A stretch of 64,000 bases of DNA from Asanoa hainanensis (GTDB lineage Bacteria > Actinomycetota > Actinomycetes > Mycobacteriales > Micromonosporaceae): NCBI RefSeq assembly GCF_900188485.1, contig NZ_FZPH01000011.1:239154-303153 (forward strand), given 5' to 3'. This document shows positions 1-8,539 of this stretch, in pieces; the stretch's first letter is position 1; each line of letters starts with the position of its first letter. Made by a program: the position numbers and the translations under genes. Below the pieces are notes generated by a model. It did no database searches and was not told the origin of the DNA. It saw nothing but the letters and a program-made list of their open reading frames with translations.

Positions 1-25
1 AGGGCCTAGCCAACGTGGCCGGCGC

Positions 26-2821
26 TCAGACCGCCGGTTTGGTCGTGTAGACCGTGGGATCGCCCTGGATCAGCCAGATCTCCGGGGTGTTGATCGGTAG
101 GAACGAGCGGTCACCGCCTGGCTCTCGGGTCGACGGGACCGCGTCGCCACTGGGTAGGTGCATGATGAAGTTGACCGGTTGGGTGTCGTTGACCAGCGGG
201 ATCGCGTAGTCGGCCCAGCCGTCGGTCACACCAGAGCGTGGCCAGGGCTTGTCCCAGGCGACCTGGGCGAGCACCTCGGGAGCAACCGCGTCGCCCCACA
301 TGTGCAGGCCCCAACCAGCCGCTGCCGGGTCGCCGTAGTCACCCGCCGGTCGGTAGTAGTGAACCGTGGCCGACGTGGCCGGCGGGCCGGCCGCGCGGAC
401 CCGGCGTGGTTCGGACGTCGCGCCCGAACCGGCCAGGCCCCCGGGTAGCAGCACGGCCCGGTACTCGACCGGAGTGTTGGCCGCCAGGTCGAGCGGCGTC
501 AGGTCGTCGAACACCGTGTAGGCCGGCGACGACGAGTCGGTGCCGACACGGGTCCACGCACCGTCGCCGACACGGCGCTCGATCGCGACCACGTTGGTCG
601 CGCGCTCGGGGTCGACCACCGCGCGCACCTCGACGGTGCCCCGGACGCCGCTGCCCTCGGAGGGCGCCTCGATGGTGACCAGCGGCGCCGGCACGGTCGC
701 CGACCGGACGGCCGATTCCCGGCTGTGGCCCTTGTTGTCGAGGACCACCGCGCGGTAGCGGACCGAGGTGCCGGCCCGCTGGTCGCTCACGTCGTCGAAG
801 ACCTGGTACGGCGCGTTGTCGTCGGTGCCGACCGGCCGCCAGGGGCCACCCGCGACCGAGGCGTAGAAGCTGACCTCGTAGAACGAGGAGCCGCCGACAT
901 TGGCCGTCACCTGCAACCGGCCGCGCGAGCCGGGTGCCGGCGTCGGCGTGCCCAGCGACACCGACGGCGCCGAGCGCGAGCCGGCCACCTTGTCGCCGGC
1001 CAGGTAGACCACCGCCGACAGCGGCGGCACCGTCAGCGACAGCCGGCCGTCGTTGCTCGTGCGCAGGGTCTGCGGCCCGTCGCCGTAGACGCTCTTGAAA
1101 GTCGAGCGACCCGTCGCGTAGGTCGGGATCGTCGCCGACTGGGCCGCCTCGCTGTTGTTGAGGGCGACCACGTATTCGCGCTGGTCACGCCGGTCGACCC
1201 GGGAGAAGGCGTAGACGCCGGGACCGTCGCTCGCGTAGCGGTGCTGCTGGGCGCCGTCGCGCAGCGCGGGATGCCGCTTCGTCAGCGCGGCCAGCCCACC
1301 GATCGACTCGTACAGGGGGTGGGTGGTGACGAAGTTGTCCTGGGCGTGCGTCGCGTCGGTGCCGAGCAGGTCGTCGTCGAGGTAGTCGGGCACCCGGCTG
1401 GCGAACAGCGTCTGCCGCGCGTCCTGGTCGCCGCCAGGACCGGTGAAGCCCTGCTCGTCGCCGTAGTAGATGACGGGGTTGCCGCGGGACAGGTACATCA
1501 GCTCGTGGGCGAGCCGGTCGCGGGCCACCCACTCGGCGTCGGTCGCGCCGGGGTTGTCGCCCCGGACGAAGCCGCCGATGCGGCCCATGTCGTGGTTTCC
1601 GAGGAACGTCGGGAGTTGGTAGACATTCGAGTCGGCGTCGGTGTACCAGTCGTCACCGGCGAAGAACGTCTGCAAGGCGGCGGCCGACTGCCCACGCGAC
1701 GCGAAGTTGCGGGCCGCGTCCTGGAACGGGAAGTCGAGCACGGACTGCATCCGGTCGCGGGTGGTGAACTGCGAGGTGAAGCTCTTCGTGGTGTCGAAGA
1801 CCTCGCCGAACATGAAGAACTCGGGCTTGCCCCGGCGGTGGGCGTAGTCGAGGATCTCCGGACCGAACTCCTGCCAGAACTCGTCGTTGACGTGCTTCAT
1901 GGTGTCGATGCGGAAGCCGTCGACGCCGAAGTCGCGGATCCAGGTCTTGTAGATGTCGATCATCCCGCGGACCACCCGCGGGTTCTCGGTGAACAGGTCG
2001 TCGAGGCCGAAGAAGTCGCCGTAGTAGGAGTTCTCGCCGACGAAGGTCGTGTCGCCACGGTTGTGGTAGAGCGTGACGTCGTTGAGCCAGGCCGGCACCT
2101 TCAGGTTTTGCTCGGCGGGGTCGAGCACCGGCCGGTAGGGGAACGACGTCGCGGGGTCGAGCGCCGGGAACGACGGCTTGCCGGCGAAGTCGCGGTCGTC
2201 GAAGGTCGCGCCGGACGCCGTCTTGTAGGGAGCCACGTCCTTGCTGACGTAGCCCTTGCGCGCGCCCTCCGCGTACCCGATGACGTCCGCGGTGTGGTTG
2301 GTGATGATGTCGAAGTAGACCTTCATGCCCTTGGCGTGCGCGGTGTCGATCAGGGCACGCAGGTCGGCGTTGGTGCCGAGGTGGGGGTCGATCTGGGTGA
2401 AGTCGGTGATCCAGTAGCCGTGATAGCCCGCCGACGGACCGTCTTCGATTTGCACCGCCTTGTTCTTGAAGCTGGGCGTGAGCCAGATCGAGGTGGTGCC
2501 GAGGCCCTTGATGTAGTCGATCTTCGAGCGCAGGCCCTTGAGATCGCCGCCGTTGTAGAAGCCCTTGCGGGTCGGGTCGAAGCCGGAGACCAGCGGGTCG
2601 GAGCCGAGGCCGCCCTGGTCGTTGGCGGTGTCGCCGTTGGCGAAGCGGTCGGCCATCACGAAGTAGAAGTTCTCGTCGGTCACCGACTCGCGTAGCGAAT
2701 GCCGCGCCGGCAAATCGTCGTCGCGACCACCGGCAACGGCTGGAGCGGCGGGCAGGGTGGCCACGAGCACCAACGCGGCGATCAGGCCGATCACACGGCG
2801 GACGGATCCAGGTATGGACAT
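26..2821 (-). CDS. secreted GH13 alpha-amylase with C-terminal pullulanase-type starch module
   Basis: A 931-residue extracellular enzyme expected to hydrolyse alpha-1,4-glucan. Residues 1-30 are a Sec signal peptide (arginines, hydrophobic run, then APAVA). The GH13 barrel follows: region I DIITNHTADV, region II DGFRIDTMKH with nucleophile D306, acid/base E340 in GEVF, and D411 in GNHDMGR. After the barrel come Ig-like beta domains, and the last about 110 residues (from VHYYRPAGDY, with WGLHMWGD) resemble the starch-binding module found in pullulanases. The ATG is preceded by a G-rich Shine-Dalgarno (GAGGGGGGAAG). The 166 bases between it and the Nudix gene hold its promoter region; I see no CebR-type operator there. 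Family assignment is firm; exact specificity (amylase versus maltogenic or pullulanase-like) is not. Confidence 0.95.
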   Translation of the reverse strand: MSIPGSVRRVIGLIAALVLVATLPAAPAVAGGRDDDLPARHSLRESVTDENFYFVMADRFANGDTANDQGGLGSDPLVSGFDPTRKGFYNGGDLKGLRSKIDYIKGLGTTSIWLTPSFKNKAVQIEDGPSAGYHGYWITDFTQIDPHLGTNADLRALIDTAHAKGMKVYFDIITNHTADVIGYAEGARKGYVSKDVAPYKTASGATFDDRDFAGKPSFPALDPATSFPYRPVLDPAEQNLKVPAWLNDVTLYHNRGDTTFVGENSYYGDFFGLDDLFTENPRVVRGMIDIYKTWIRDFGVDGFRIDTMKHVNDEFWQEFGPEILDYAHRRGKPEFFMFGEVFDTTKSFTSQFTTRDRMQSVLDFPFQDAARNFASRGQSAAALQTFFAGDDWYTDADSNVYQLPTFLGNHDMGRIGGFVRGDNPGATDAEWVARDRLAHELMYLSRGNPVIYYGDEQGFTGPGGDQDARQTLFASRVPDYLDDDLLGTDATHAQDNFVTTHPLYESIGGLAALTKRHPALRDGAQQHRYASDGPGVYAFSRVDRRDQREYVVALNNSEAAQSATIPTYATGRSTFKSVYGDGPQTLRTSNDGRLSLTVPPLSAVVYLAGDKVAGSRSAPSVSLGTPTPAPGSRGRLQVTANVGGSSFYEVSFYASVAGGPWRPVGTDDNAPYQVFDDVSDQRAGTSVRYRAVVLDNKGHSRESAVRSATVPAPLVTIEAPSEGSGVRGTVEVRAVVDPERATNVVAIERRVGDGAWTRVGTDSSSPAYTVFDDLTPLDLAANTPVEYRAVLLPGGLAGSGATSEPRRVRAAGPPATSATVHYYRPAGDYGDPAAAGWGLHMWGDAVAPEVLAQVAWDKPWPRSGVTDGWADYAIPLVNDTQPVNFIMHLPSGDAVPSTREPGGDRSFLPINTPEIWLIQGDPTVYTTKPAV

Positions 2822-2987
2822 CTTCCCCCCTCGGACATCGACGGACGGGACGTTACCGAAGGGCTACGACATTGCATACGGGTGAACCAGACGGACAATT
2901 CAGGGGGTACGCGGGCGCAAACGTCCTCTTCAGACAGCTGCCGGCAACCGAATGCATAGAAACGGTGGGGTCTCCTTGACAGGATCG

Positions 2988-3515
2988 TTATCTGGCATCG
3001 GAGGCGTGGTGCCACGGGAGTTCCACCGCGGACGCCGGTCGACGCCCCGCCGCGAGCTCGTCGATCAACCCGGCCAGGCCGTACGGGAAAACCGTCTCCG
3101 CCGGACTCGCCAGCTCGGCGCTCGTCCACCAGCGGTGCCCGACGTGGAACGCCGATTCGACCTCCAGCATGCCGGACATGTCCGGCTCGAAGGCATCGAC
3201 GCGCAGCGCGAAGAAGTCGTCCCGGAACACCCCTCGTGCCCAACCGAGGTCGGCATATCCCCCGGTGTACGCGACCGGCGCACCGAGGTCGTCCGGAGCG
3301 ACGGCCAAACCGACCTCCTCGCCCACCTCGCGGGCCGCCGCCTCGGCGAGCGACTCGCCGGCTTCGACGCCGCCACCGGGCGCGCACCAGCCATATGCGC
3401 CGAACTCCGGCACGTCGCGCTGGTGGAAGGCGAACCTCAGGAGCAGGACGCGAAAGTCGCCGTCGAGCAACAGCACCCGCGCGGACAGCCGCGCCAACTC
3501 GCCCTGATCCGTCAC
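2988..3515 (-). CDS. Nudix hydrolase
   Basis: A 175-residue protein with a complete Nudix box at about residues 48-70 (G-x5-E-x7-REVGEEVGL), the metal and pyrophosphate site of hydrolases acting on nucleoside diphosphate derivatives. The substrate cannot be read from sequence. I chose the GTG at 3515 (VTDQGELARL); the open frame continues upstream to an ATG at 3596, but that would place coding sequence almost against the LexA box and dinB start. No strong ribosome binding site is seen before the GTG. It is divergent from dinB, so the LexA site 84 bases away might also affect it; that is inference. Confidence 0.8.
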   Translation of the reverse strand: MTDQGELARLSARVLLLDGDFRVLLLRFAFHQRDVPEFGAYGWCAPGGGVEAGESLAEAAAREVGEEVGLAVAPDDLGAPVAYTGGYADLGWARGVFRDDFFALRVDAFEPDMSGMLEVESAFHVGHRWWTSAELASPAETVFPYGLAGLIDELAAGRRPASAVELPWHHASDAR

Positions 3516-3598
3516 GGACGCGCAGCTTATCGGCGCTTCCCAGATTTCCTCACCGCAATATCGCGTCACTCGCTGGACATCGCCCGACCTGCCCATGC

Positions 3599-3610
3599 GA
3601 ACATATGTTC
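3599..3610. promoter_or_regulatory. LexA (SOS) box at dinB start
   Basis: CGAACATATGTTCT contains GAAC-N4-GTTC, the core of the actinobacterial SOS box (TCGAAC-N4-GTTCGA). It ends one base before the dinB ATG at 3612, so LexA bound here would cover the transcription start and the start codon. Confidence 0.8.
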
Positions 3611-3611
3611 T

Positions 3612-4796
3612 ATGTCCGAAGGCGCCATCCTCCACGCCGACCTCGACGCGTTCTACGCGTCGGTCGAGCAGCGCGACGACCCCAGGCTGCGGGGCCGTCC
3701 GGTGATCGTGGGCGGCGGAGTGGTCCTGGCGGCGAGCTACGAGGCAAAGGCCGCGGGGGTACGCACGGCGATGGGCGGCCGCGCCGCGCGGCAACTGTGT
3801 CCGGACGCGATCGTCGTCGAGCCGCGGATGTCTGCCTACACCCGGGCGAGCCGGGCGGTGTTCGAGGTGTTCCGGCAGACCACGCCGTCGGTCGAGGGCC
3901 TGTCGATCGACGAGGCGTTCCTCGACGTCTCCGGGTTGCGGCGGATCGCGGGGCCGCCGTCGGAGATCGCGGCCGGCCTACGCGCGGCGGTGCGCGACCA
4001 GGTCGGGTTGCCGATCACGGTCGGGGTGGCGCGCACCAAGTTCCTGGCCAAGGTGGCGAGCGGTGTCGCCAAGCCCGACGGCCTGCTCGTGGTGGCCACC
4101 GAGAAGGAGCTCGAGTTCCTGCATCCGCTGCCAGTCGAGCGGTTGTGGGGCGTCGGGCCGGTCACCGCGGCCAAGCTCCGCGACCGGCGGATCTTCACGG
4201 TCGGCCAGCTCGCCCGGCTGGGCGAGGCCGGGCTGGTGTCGCTGCTGGGCCGGGCCGCGGGCCGACATCTCGACGCCCTGGCCCACAACCGCGACCCGCG
4301 CGCGGTGCAGACCGGCAAACGCCGCGGCTCGATGGGCGCCCAGCGGGCACTCGGCCGAGCCCCGCGCACACCGGCGGCGCTCGACGCGATGCTCGCGGGC
4401 CTGGTCGACCGGGTGACCCGGCGCATGCGCGGCGCGGGCCGCACCGGCCGCACGGTGGTGCTGCGGTTGCGGTTCACGGACTTCACCCGCGCCACGCGCT
4501 CGCACACCCTCCCCCGCGCGACGTCGCACACCCAGACGATCCTGGACGCGACGCGGCGGCTGTTGGCGACGGCGTTACCGATGATCGAGGAACGCGGCAT
4601 CACCCTGATCGGGATCTCGGTCGGCAACCTCGACGACCGCTTCATGCAGCTCCCGCTTCCCTTCGAGGAAAAGGACGGGGTCGCCCTCGACGCGGCGCTC
4701 GACGCGGTCCGCGACCGCTTCGGCTCGGCGGCCGTCACCCGCGGCGTCCTCGTCGGCCACAGCCCAGTCCTGGAGATGCCCATGCTCCCGGACTGA
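3612..4796 (+). CDS. dinB: DNA polymerase IV (Y family)
   Basis: A 394-residue translesion polymerase. The N-terminus HADLDAFYASVEQ carries metal ligand D10, and SIDEAFLD carries the catalytic pair D100/E101. Thumb and little-finger sequence follows, including the helix-hairpin-helix stretch LWGVGPVTAAKL. QLPLPF at residues 346-351 is a typical beta-clamp binding motif near the C-terminus, so the protein is complete. The ATG at 3612 has no Shine-Dalgarno and directly follows a LexA box, which suggests a leaderless, SOS-induced message. The frame is open far upstream, but that sequence is antisense to the Nudix gene. Confidence 0.95.
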   Translation: MSEGAILHADLDAFYASVEQRDDPRLRGRPVIVGGGVVLAASYEAKAAGVRTAMGGRAARQLCPDAIVVEPRMSAYTRASRAVFEVFRQTTPSVEGLSIDEAFLDVSGLRRIAGPPSEIAAGLRAAVRDQVGLPITVGVARTKFLAKVASGVAKPDGLLVVATEKELEFLHPLPVERLWGVGPVTAAKLRDRRIFTVGQLARLGEAGLVSLLGRAAGRHLDALAHNRDPRAVQTGKRRGSMGAQRALGRAPRTPAALDAMLAGLVDRVTRRMRGAGRTGRTVVLRLRFTDFTRATRSHTLPRATSHTQTILDATRRLLATALPMIEERGITLIGISVGNLDDRFMQLPLPFEEKDGVALDAALDAVRDRFGSAAVTRGVLVGHSPVLEMPMLPD

Positions 4797-4879
4797 AGGC
4801 GCGCGAGGCGCGCGCGGCACATGGGAGTCGCCGAGGAAGGCTCCGCGACCGAGCCCCCGGACAACGCCGATCGCGCGAT

Positions 4880-5600
4880 GGGGACGCCGGGCGCGCGTGC
4901 CGGAACGGCCGCGCAGACCGGGACCCGCGCGGACCGCGACCGCCCGCCGAGCCGAGACCCGCGCGAGCCGGGACCTACGCGCGGACCGGGACCCGGCACG
5001 GACCGGGACCGCCCGGCGGGCCGAGACCCCCGCGCAAGCCGGGACCCGCGCGGACCGGGACCTACGCGCGGACCGGGACCGCCCGGCGCCCCGAGACCCT
5101 GGGCGGGCCGGACCCCGCACGGACCGGGACCCCCACGGCGGGCCGAGACCCCGCGCGGACCGCGAACCCGCACGGACCACGAACGCCCGGCGGGCCGAGT
5201 CCCCTGCGCGAGCCGGGACCCCACACGGACCGGGACCGCCCGGCGGGCCGAGACCCCGCGCGAGCCGGGACCCCACACGGACCGGGACCGCCCGGCGGGC
5301 CGAGACCCCGCGCGAGCCGGGACCCCACACGGACCGGGACCGCCCAGCGGGCCGAGACCCCGCGCGAGCCGGGACCCCGCGCGAGCCAGGACCCGCGCGG
5401 ACCGGGACCCCGCGCGGGCCGGGACCCCGCACGGATCCGGACCCCGCACGGCGGGCCGAGACCCCCGAGCGTGCCGGACCCCGCACGGACGGGACACGGC
5501 ACGGACCGCGACCGCACGGCGCGCCCAGAGCCCCACGCGAGCCGGGACCCCACACGGACCGGGACCGCCACGCGAGCCGCGACCGCGGTCCGGCATGTCA
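4880..5600. repeat. GC-rich degenerate minisatellite (52-bp units)
   Basis: About 720 bases built from variants of GGACCGGGACC, GCGGGCCGAGACC and CGCGAGCCGGGACC. The clearest part is 5221-5376, where a 52-base unit repeats three times almost exactly (starts at 5221, 5273, 5325). The remainder is a shuffled mosaic of the same blocks. Stops are absent from most frames on both strands, and 52 is not a multiple of three, so the long ORFs here are compositional artefacts. It fills the space between the convergent dinB and DUF1048 genes. Confidence 0.85.
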
Positions 5601-5626
5601 CCCCGCCGCTGCTGTCGCGACGTGCG

Positions 5627-5953
5627 TTATTTCTCGGTTGGGCCTGGGTTTGCGGTGAAGGACTCCTGGTAGACGTCCGCGTAGGTGCGGGTGCCTTTGA
5701 TCAGGTCATCGCAGAAGGCGGCTACGTCCGGGCCGATGAGTTGGAGGACTCCCTTGCCTGACGCAACGCCCTCCTCGAAGAAGTCGACGATGTCCGGGAG
5801 CAGGCGCCCTTCGGACAGGTCGATCGGGCCGACCTTGAACAGGTACTTCTGCATCTCCTTGTAGACGATCTGGTAGTCCGGCGGGAGCGCCTTGACCCGG
5901 GCCACGTGGGCCCGCCACTGCTTCTTGCCTTCGATGACGTCCTGGATGCCCAC
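5627..5953 (-). CDS. DUF1048 family protein (second copy)
   Basis: A 108-residue soluble helical protein that resembles its upstream neighbour (both pair a VIEGKKQW/WKAF-type start with a DIVDFFEEG or LLEEA stretch and a final TY-x-D-x-[YW]-x-E motif). It belongs to the DUF1048 group usually encoded with PadR regulators; function unknown. GTG start at 5953 with GGGAGG five bases upstream, one base after the stop of the preceding gene, so it is the last gene of a three-gene operon. Confidence 0.85.
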   Translation of the reverse strand: MGIQDVIEGKKQWRAHVARVKALPPDYQIVYKEMQKYLFKVGPIDLSEGRLLPDIVDFFEEGVASGKGVLQLIGPDVAAFCDDLIKGTRTYADVYQESFTANPGPTEK

Positions 5954-5954
5954 G

Positions 5955-6311
5955 TCAGCCTCCCAGCCGGCCCAGTTTTCGTGCCACGTTCCTGTTCAAC
6001 TGCTCGCGCCACCGGTCTCGATAGGTTCGGGCACCCTCGCCGCCGGCCAGTGCTGCGCAGAACGCGGGGATGTCGTCGCCCAGGACCTCCTGGATGGGCT
6101 GACCGTCCGCCGACGCTTCTTCGAGTAGGCCCAGGGCCGCGTCGGCGATCGGCATCAGGTTGCGGCCTGTGAAATCCCCGTACGCGAAGATGTTTCCTTT
6201 GATCTGTTCCCACGCCGACCGGTATTCGGCCGGTAGCTGCTGTGCCCGGGCTTCGAAGGCCTTCCATTCCCTGGTGAGGTCGCTGCCTGTGATGGTTTCC
6301 CAGAAGGTCAT
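5955..6311 (-). CDS. DUF1048 family protein (first copy)
   Basis: A 118-residue protein (MTFWETITGSDLTREWKAF...) of the DUF1048 family, a paralogue of the next gene. Its ATG at 6311 overlaps the padR stop codon in an ATGA, so the two are translationally coupled. Predicted cytoplasmic, no membrane segments. PadR/DUF1048 pairs are common in Gram-positive bacteria, but what the DUF1048 protein does is not established; a link to a PadR-sensed stress is inference from the operon alone. Confidence 0.88.
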   Translation of the reverse strand: MTFWETITGSDLTREWKAFEARAQQLPAEYRSAWEQIKGNIFAYGDFTGRNLMPIADAALGLLEEASADGQPIQEVLGDDIPAFCAALAGGEGARTYRDRWREQLNRNVARKLGRLGG

Positions 6312-6634
6312 CTCCGGCCCTCCTTGAGCCCGTCGATGCGGGACGAGACGTACTGCCATTTCGCCCAGAACGTCGCCAGCTCCGCTCGGCCGGCGTCGTT
6401 GAGCGCGTAGAACTTGCGCGGCGGGCCCACTTCGGACGGCCGCTTGGTCACCTCGACGAGTCCGTTCCGCTCCAGCCGCAGCAGGATCGTGTAGACCGTT
6501 CCCTCGATGACGTCCGCGAACCCGAGCTCGTTCAGCCGGCGGGTGATGGCGTACCCGTAGGTCTCCTCGCCGCCGATGATCTCGAGCACGCAACCTTCGA
6601 GCGTGCCCTTCAGCATCTCCGTCAGATCGTCCAT
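6308..6634 (-). CDS. PadR family transcriptional regulator
   Basis: A 108-residue winged-helix repressor. The core GEETYGYAITRRL...EGTVYTILLRLERNGLV...PPRKFYALNDAGRAEL is the PadR signature, with the DNA-reading helix around residues 38-55. The ATG at 6634 is preceded by GGAGAGGA. It leads the operon with two DUF1048 genes. Three copies of a 13-base motif just upstream are its likely autoregulatory sites and lie in the gap shared with the divergent esterase gene. Confidence 0.92.
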   Translation of the reverse strand: MDDLTEMLKGTLEGCVLEIIGGEETYGYAITRRLNELGFADVIEGTVYTILLRLERNGLVEVTKRPSEVGPPRKFYALNDAGRAELATFWAKWQYVSSRIDGLKEGRR

Positions 6635-6668
6635 CGCGGCTCCTCTCCAGCCAGGCCCGGAAAGGCCC

Positions 6669-6738
6669 GGTACTTCGTGCCACCGAGTACCGCTATAACG
6701 TAGCACCAAGTACCGGTACGCGGTAGCACCGAGTACCG
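6669..6738. promoter_or_regulatory. operator array for PadR (three GCACCRAGTACCG motifs)
   Basis: The motif (G)CACCRAGTACCG occurs ending near 6692, at 6703-6715 and at 6726-6738, spaced 22-23 bases, i.e. on one face of the helix. The first copy is the right arm of an imperfect palindrome at 6669-6691 whose left arm is GGTACTTCGTG. The array lies between padR and the esterase gene, so it could control both directions. Confidence 0.65.
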
Positions 6739-6762
6739 CCGACGGCCCTATCGTCGTTGCCC

Positions 6763-6789
6763 ATGTGGATCACCAACGGCGCGGCATGA
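6763..6789 (+). CDS. possible 8-codon leader peptide before the esterase gene
   Basis: ATG TGG ATC ACC AAC GGC GCG GCA TGA (peptide MWITNGAA). Its stop overlaps the ATG of the esterase gene in an ATGA. No Shine-Dalgarno precedes it, so it would have to be translated from a leaderless message. Short ORFs before macrolide-resistance genes can mediate drug-sensing attenuation, but nothing here beyond position supports that. Confidence 0.25.
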   Translation: MWITNGAA

Positions 6790-8123
6790 CCGACCCCGCG
6801 GTCGGGGCGTGGTTGCGGGCCAACGGCAGCCTGTTGCGCACGATCGACCCCAGTGATGACGACGACTTCGCCGACCTGGCACCACTGAGGCAGATCGTCG
6901 GCGATGCGCGGATCGTCGGCATCGGTGAGAGCACGCACCGGGTGCACGAGTTCTACCGCGTACGCGACCGGCTGACCCGGTTCCTGCTCACCGAGCTCGG
7001 CTTCACGGCGGTCGTGCTGGAGTCGGGCTTCGCCGAGGGCGCCCTGGTCGACGAGTGGATCAAGAACGACGACGGCGATCTCGAGCAGGTGCTACGCGAC
7101 GGGATCACCTACAGCTTCGGGCGCTGCGACGAGATGCGCGAGCAACTGCGCTGGCTGCGCGCGCACCGGCGGGCCGGCGCCGACGTGAGCTTCTACGGGA
7201 TGGACCTCGCCGACTCGAGCGGCTCGGCCAGACCGGCGGTGCGGGCGGTGCTGACCTATCTCGACCGGGTCGACCCTGCGTACGCGGCGCACGTCCGGGC
7301 CACCCTGCTGCCGATGTTCGACTACCTGCCGACCGATCGCAGCGGGATCGCCTGGGTGGCACCGACGCTGCACGCCTACATGGCTCTGCCCGCGCCGACC
7401 CGCCACGAGCTGACCGCCGCCATCAACGACCTGGCCGAACGCCTCCAGGCGATGCGGGTCGTCTACCTGAGCCGCGCGAACCGCGACGACTACGAGTTCG
7501 CGTACCGGTGCGCCGTCACCGCCCGGCACACCGACGCGTTCCTGAGTGGATTCCCGGACGGAGCCACCCGGCGGTACGAGGGTGCCAACGTTCGCGACTC
7601 CGCCATGGCGGAGAACCTCGAATGGATCCTGGCCCGGCACGAGCGGGTCGTCGTGCTCGCCGCCAACGGTCATCTGCAGACCCGGCCCTGGTCCGCCCCG
7701 CCGATCGTGCACAACGAGCTCACCATGTTGGGCGGGCAACTGGCCGTCGACCACCGGCACGAGATGGTGATGATCGCGACCGCGTGCGGCGGCGGCGAAC
7801 TGCTGCTGCATCGCCCCCACCCGGACGACCCACCGGGCCACAGCCGCCTCTTCACCGAAGCGCTGACTCTGCTCGACCCGGACAGCCTGGACGAGCTGCT
7901 CGCCGGGTCCGGAATGCCGCGGTACCTGCTGGACCTACGGAAGGTGCCGGCCGACGGACCGGTCCGCGACGGGTTCGCGGCCGTGCGTTCGATCATGACC
8001 GGCGGGCAGGCCACCCCGGTCGACCCGTTGGCCGCCTTCGACGCGGTCGTCTACGTGGGCGACGTCAGCCCGTGGCGACACTTTCCCGAGTGGGGGCAGC
8101 CGCCGACAGCGGATGGTCACTAA
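6786..8123 (+). CDS. erythromycin esterase-like hydrolase
   Basis: About 445 residues of the EreA/EreB superfamily. Visible landmarks are GIGESTHRVHEFYRVRDRL (conserved Glu and His), VVLESGFAEG, the central RDSAMAENLEWIL and the late ANGHLQ histidine. Resistance-type Ere enzymes open the macrolide lactone, but most chromosomal relatives have unknown substrates, so macrolide hydrolysis is only a possibility. I prefer the ATG at 6786; the GTG at 6765 in the same frame adds seven residues. No Shine-Dalgarno is present at either. It is divergent from padR across a repeated operator, so PadR control is plausible. Confidence 0.85.
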   Translation: MTDPAVGAWLRANGSLLRTIDPSDDDDFADLAPLRQIVGDARIVGIGESTHRVHEFYRVRDRLTRFLLTELGFTAVVLESGFAEGALVDEWIKNDDGDLEQVLRDGITYSFGRCDEMREQLRWLRAHRRAGADVSFYGMDLADSSGSARPAVRAVLTYLDRVDPAYAAHVRATLLPMFDYLPTDRSGIAWVAPTLHAYMALPAPTRHELTAAINDLAERLQAMRVVYLSRANRDDYEFAYRCAVTARHTDAFLSGFPDGATRRYEGANVRDSAMAENLEWILARHERVVVLAANGHLQTRPWSAPPIVHNELTMLGGQLAVDHRHEMVMIATACGGGELLLHRPHPDDPPGHSRLFTEALTLLDPDSLDELLAGSGMPRYLLDLRKVPADGPVRDGFAAVRSIMTGGQATPVDPLAAFDAVVYVGDVSPWRHFPEWGQPPTADGH

Positions 8124-8539
8124 ACGAAAATTGCCCCATTTGTGGCAGGCCTCAGGCGCAACAGCGTAGCGTTTCGTAAGTGCTCGGTGACGATTTGATG
8201 ATCGCGGGGGGCCGGAGCAGCCACGACGAACGGCGCCCACCCGAAACCGCCACCCACGAGCAGCCGCGCCTCGCGGACGGCGACCGAGCGGACAGCAACG
8301 CAACGGCCGGCAACGCACCCGGCAGCAACCCGGAAAGTCGGCAAGAACGGCGCGTGCCGGTCACCTCCCGCCGGCACGTGCAGAACAAGGTCGCCGGCGG
8401 CGAAACCCCGACCGCCGGCGATCGGCAAAAGCACGACCAGGAGGGGCGCCGCCCGCAGAAGCAAGACCACGCGGAGCGCGGCCCGCAGGAGTACGGCCTC
8501 GCGGAGCATCAGCATCGCAGTGGGGTTGACGGGGTTGAT
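8124..8539. other. spacer with no supported gene
   Basis: A 416-base stretch rich in CGGC and GCAA blocks. The upstream extension of the next gene's frame is very hydrophilic and low-complexity. On the minus strand an ORF at 8120-8515 would encode a 131-residue leucine/arginine-rich hydrophobic protein, but it lacks a ribosome binding site and recognisable domains. I see no terminator, RNA or clear promoter. Confidence 0.4.

Noticed and set aside
725..2695. 656-residue ORF antisense to the amylase
   Set aside because: Shadow of the amylase codons; Arg/Val/Gly-rich with no motif, while the opposite strand has an intact GH13.
3236..5761. Several 180-840 residue Pro/Arg/Gly ORFs over the dinB-minisatellite region
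   Set aside because: All derive from the stop-free repeat, in several frames at once.
8120..8515. 131-residue Leu/Arg-rich hydrophobic ORF on the minus strand
   Set aside because: No ribosome binding site, no domain, repetitive; could be real but cannot be supported.
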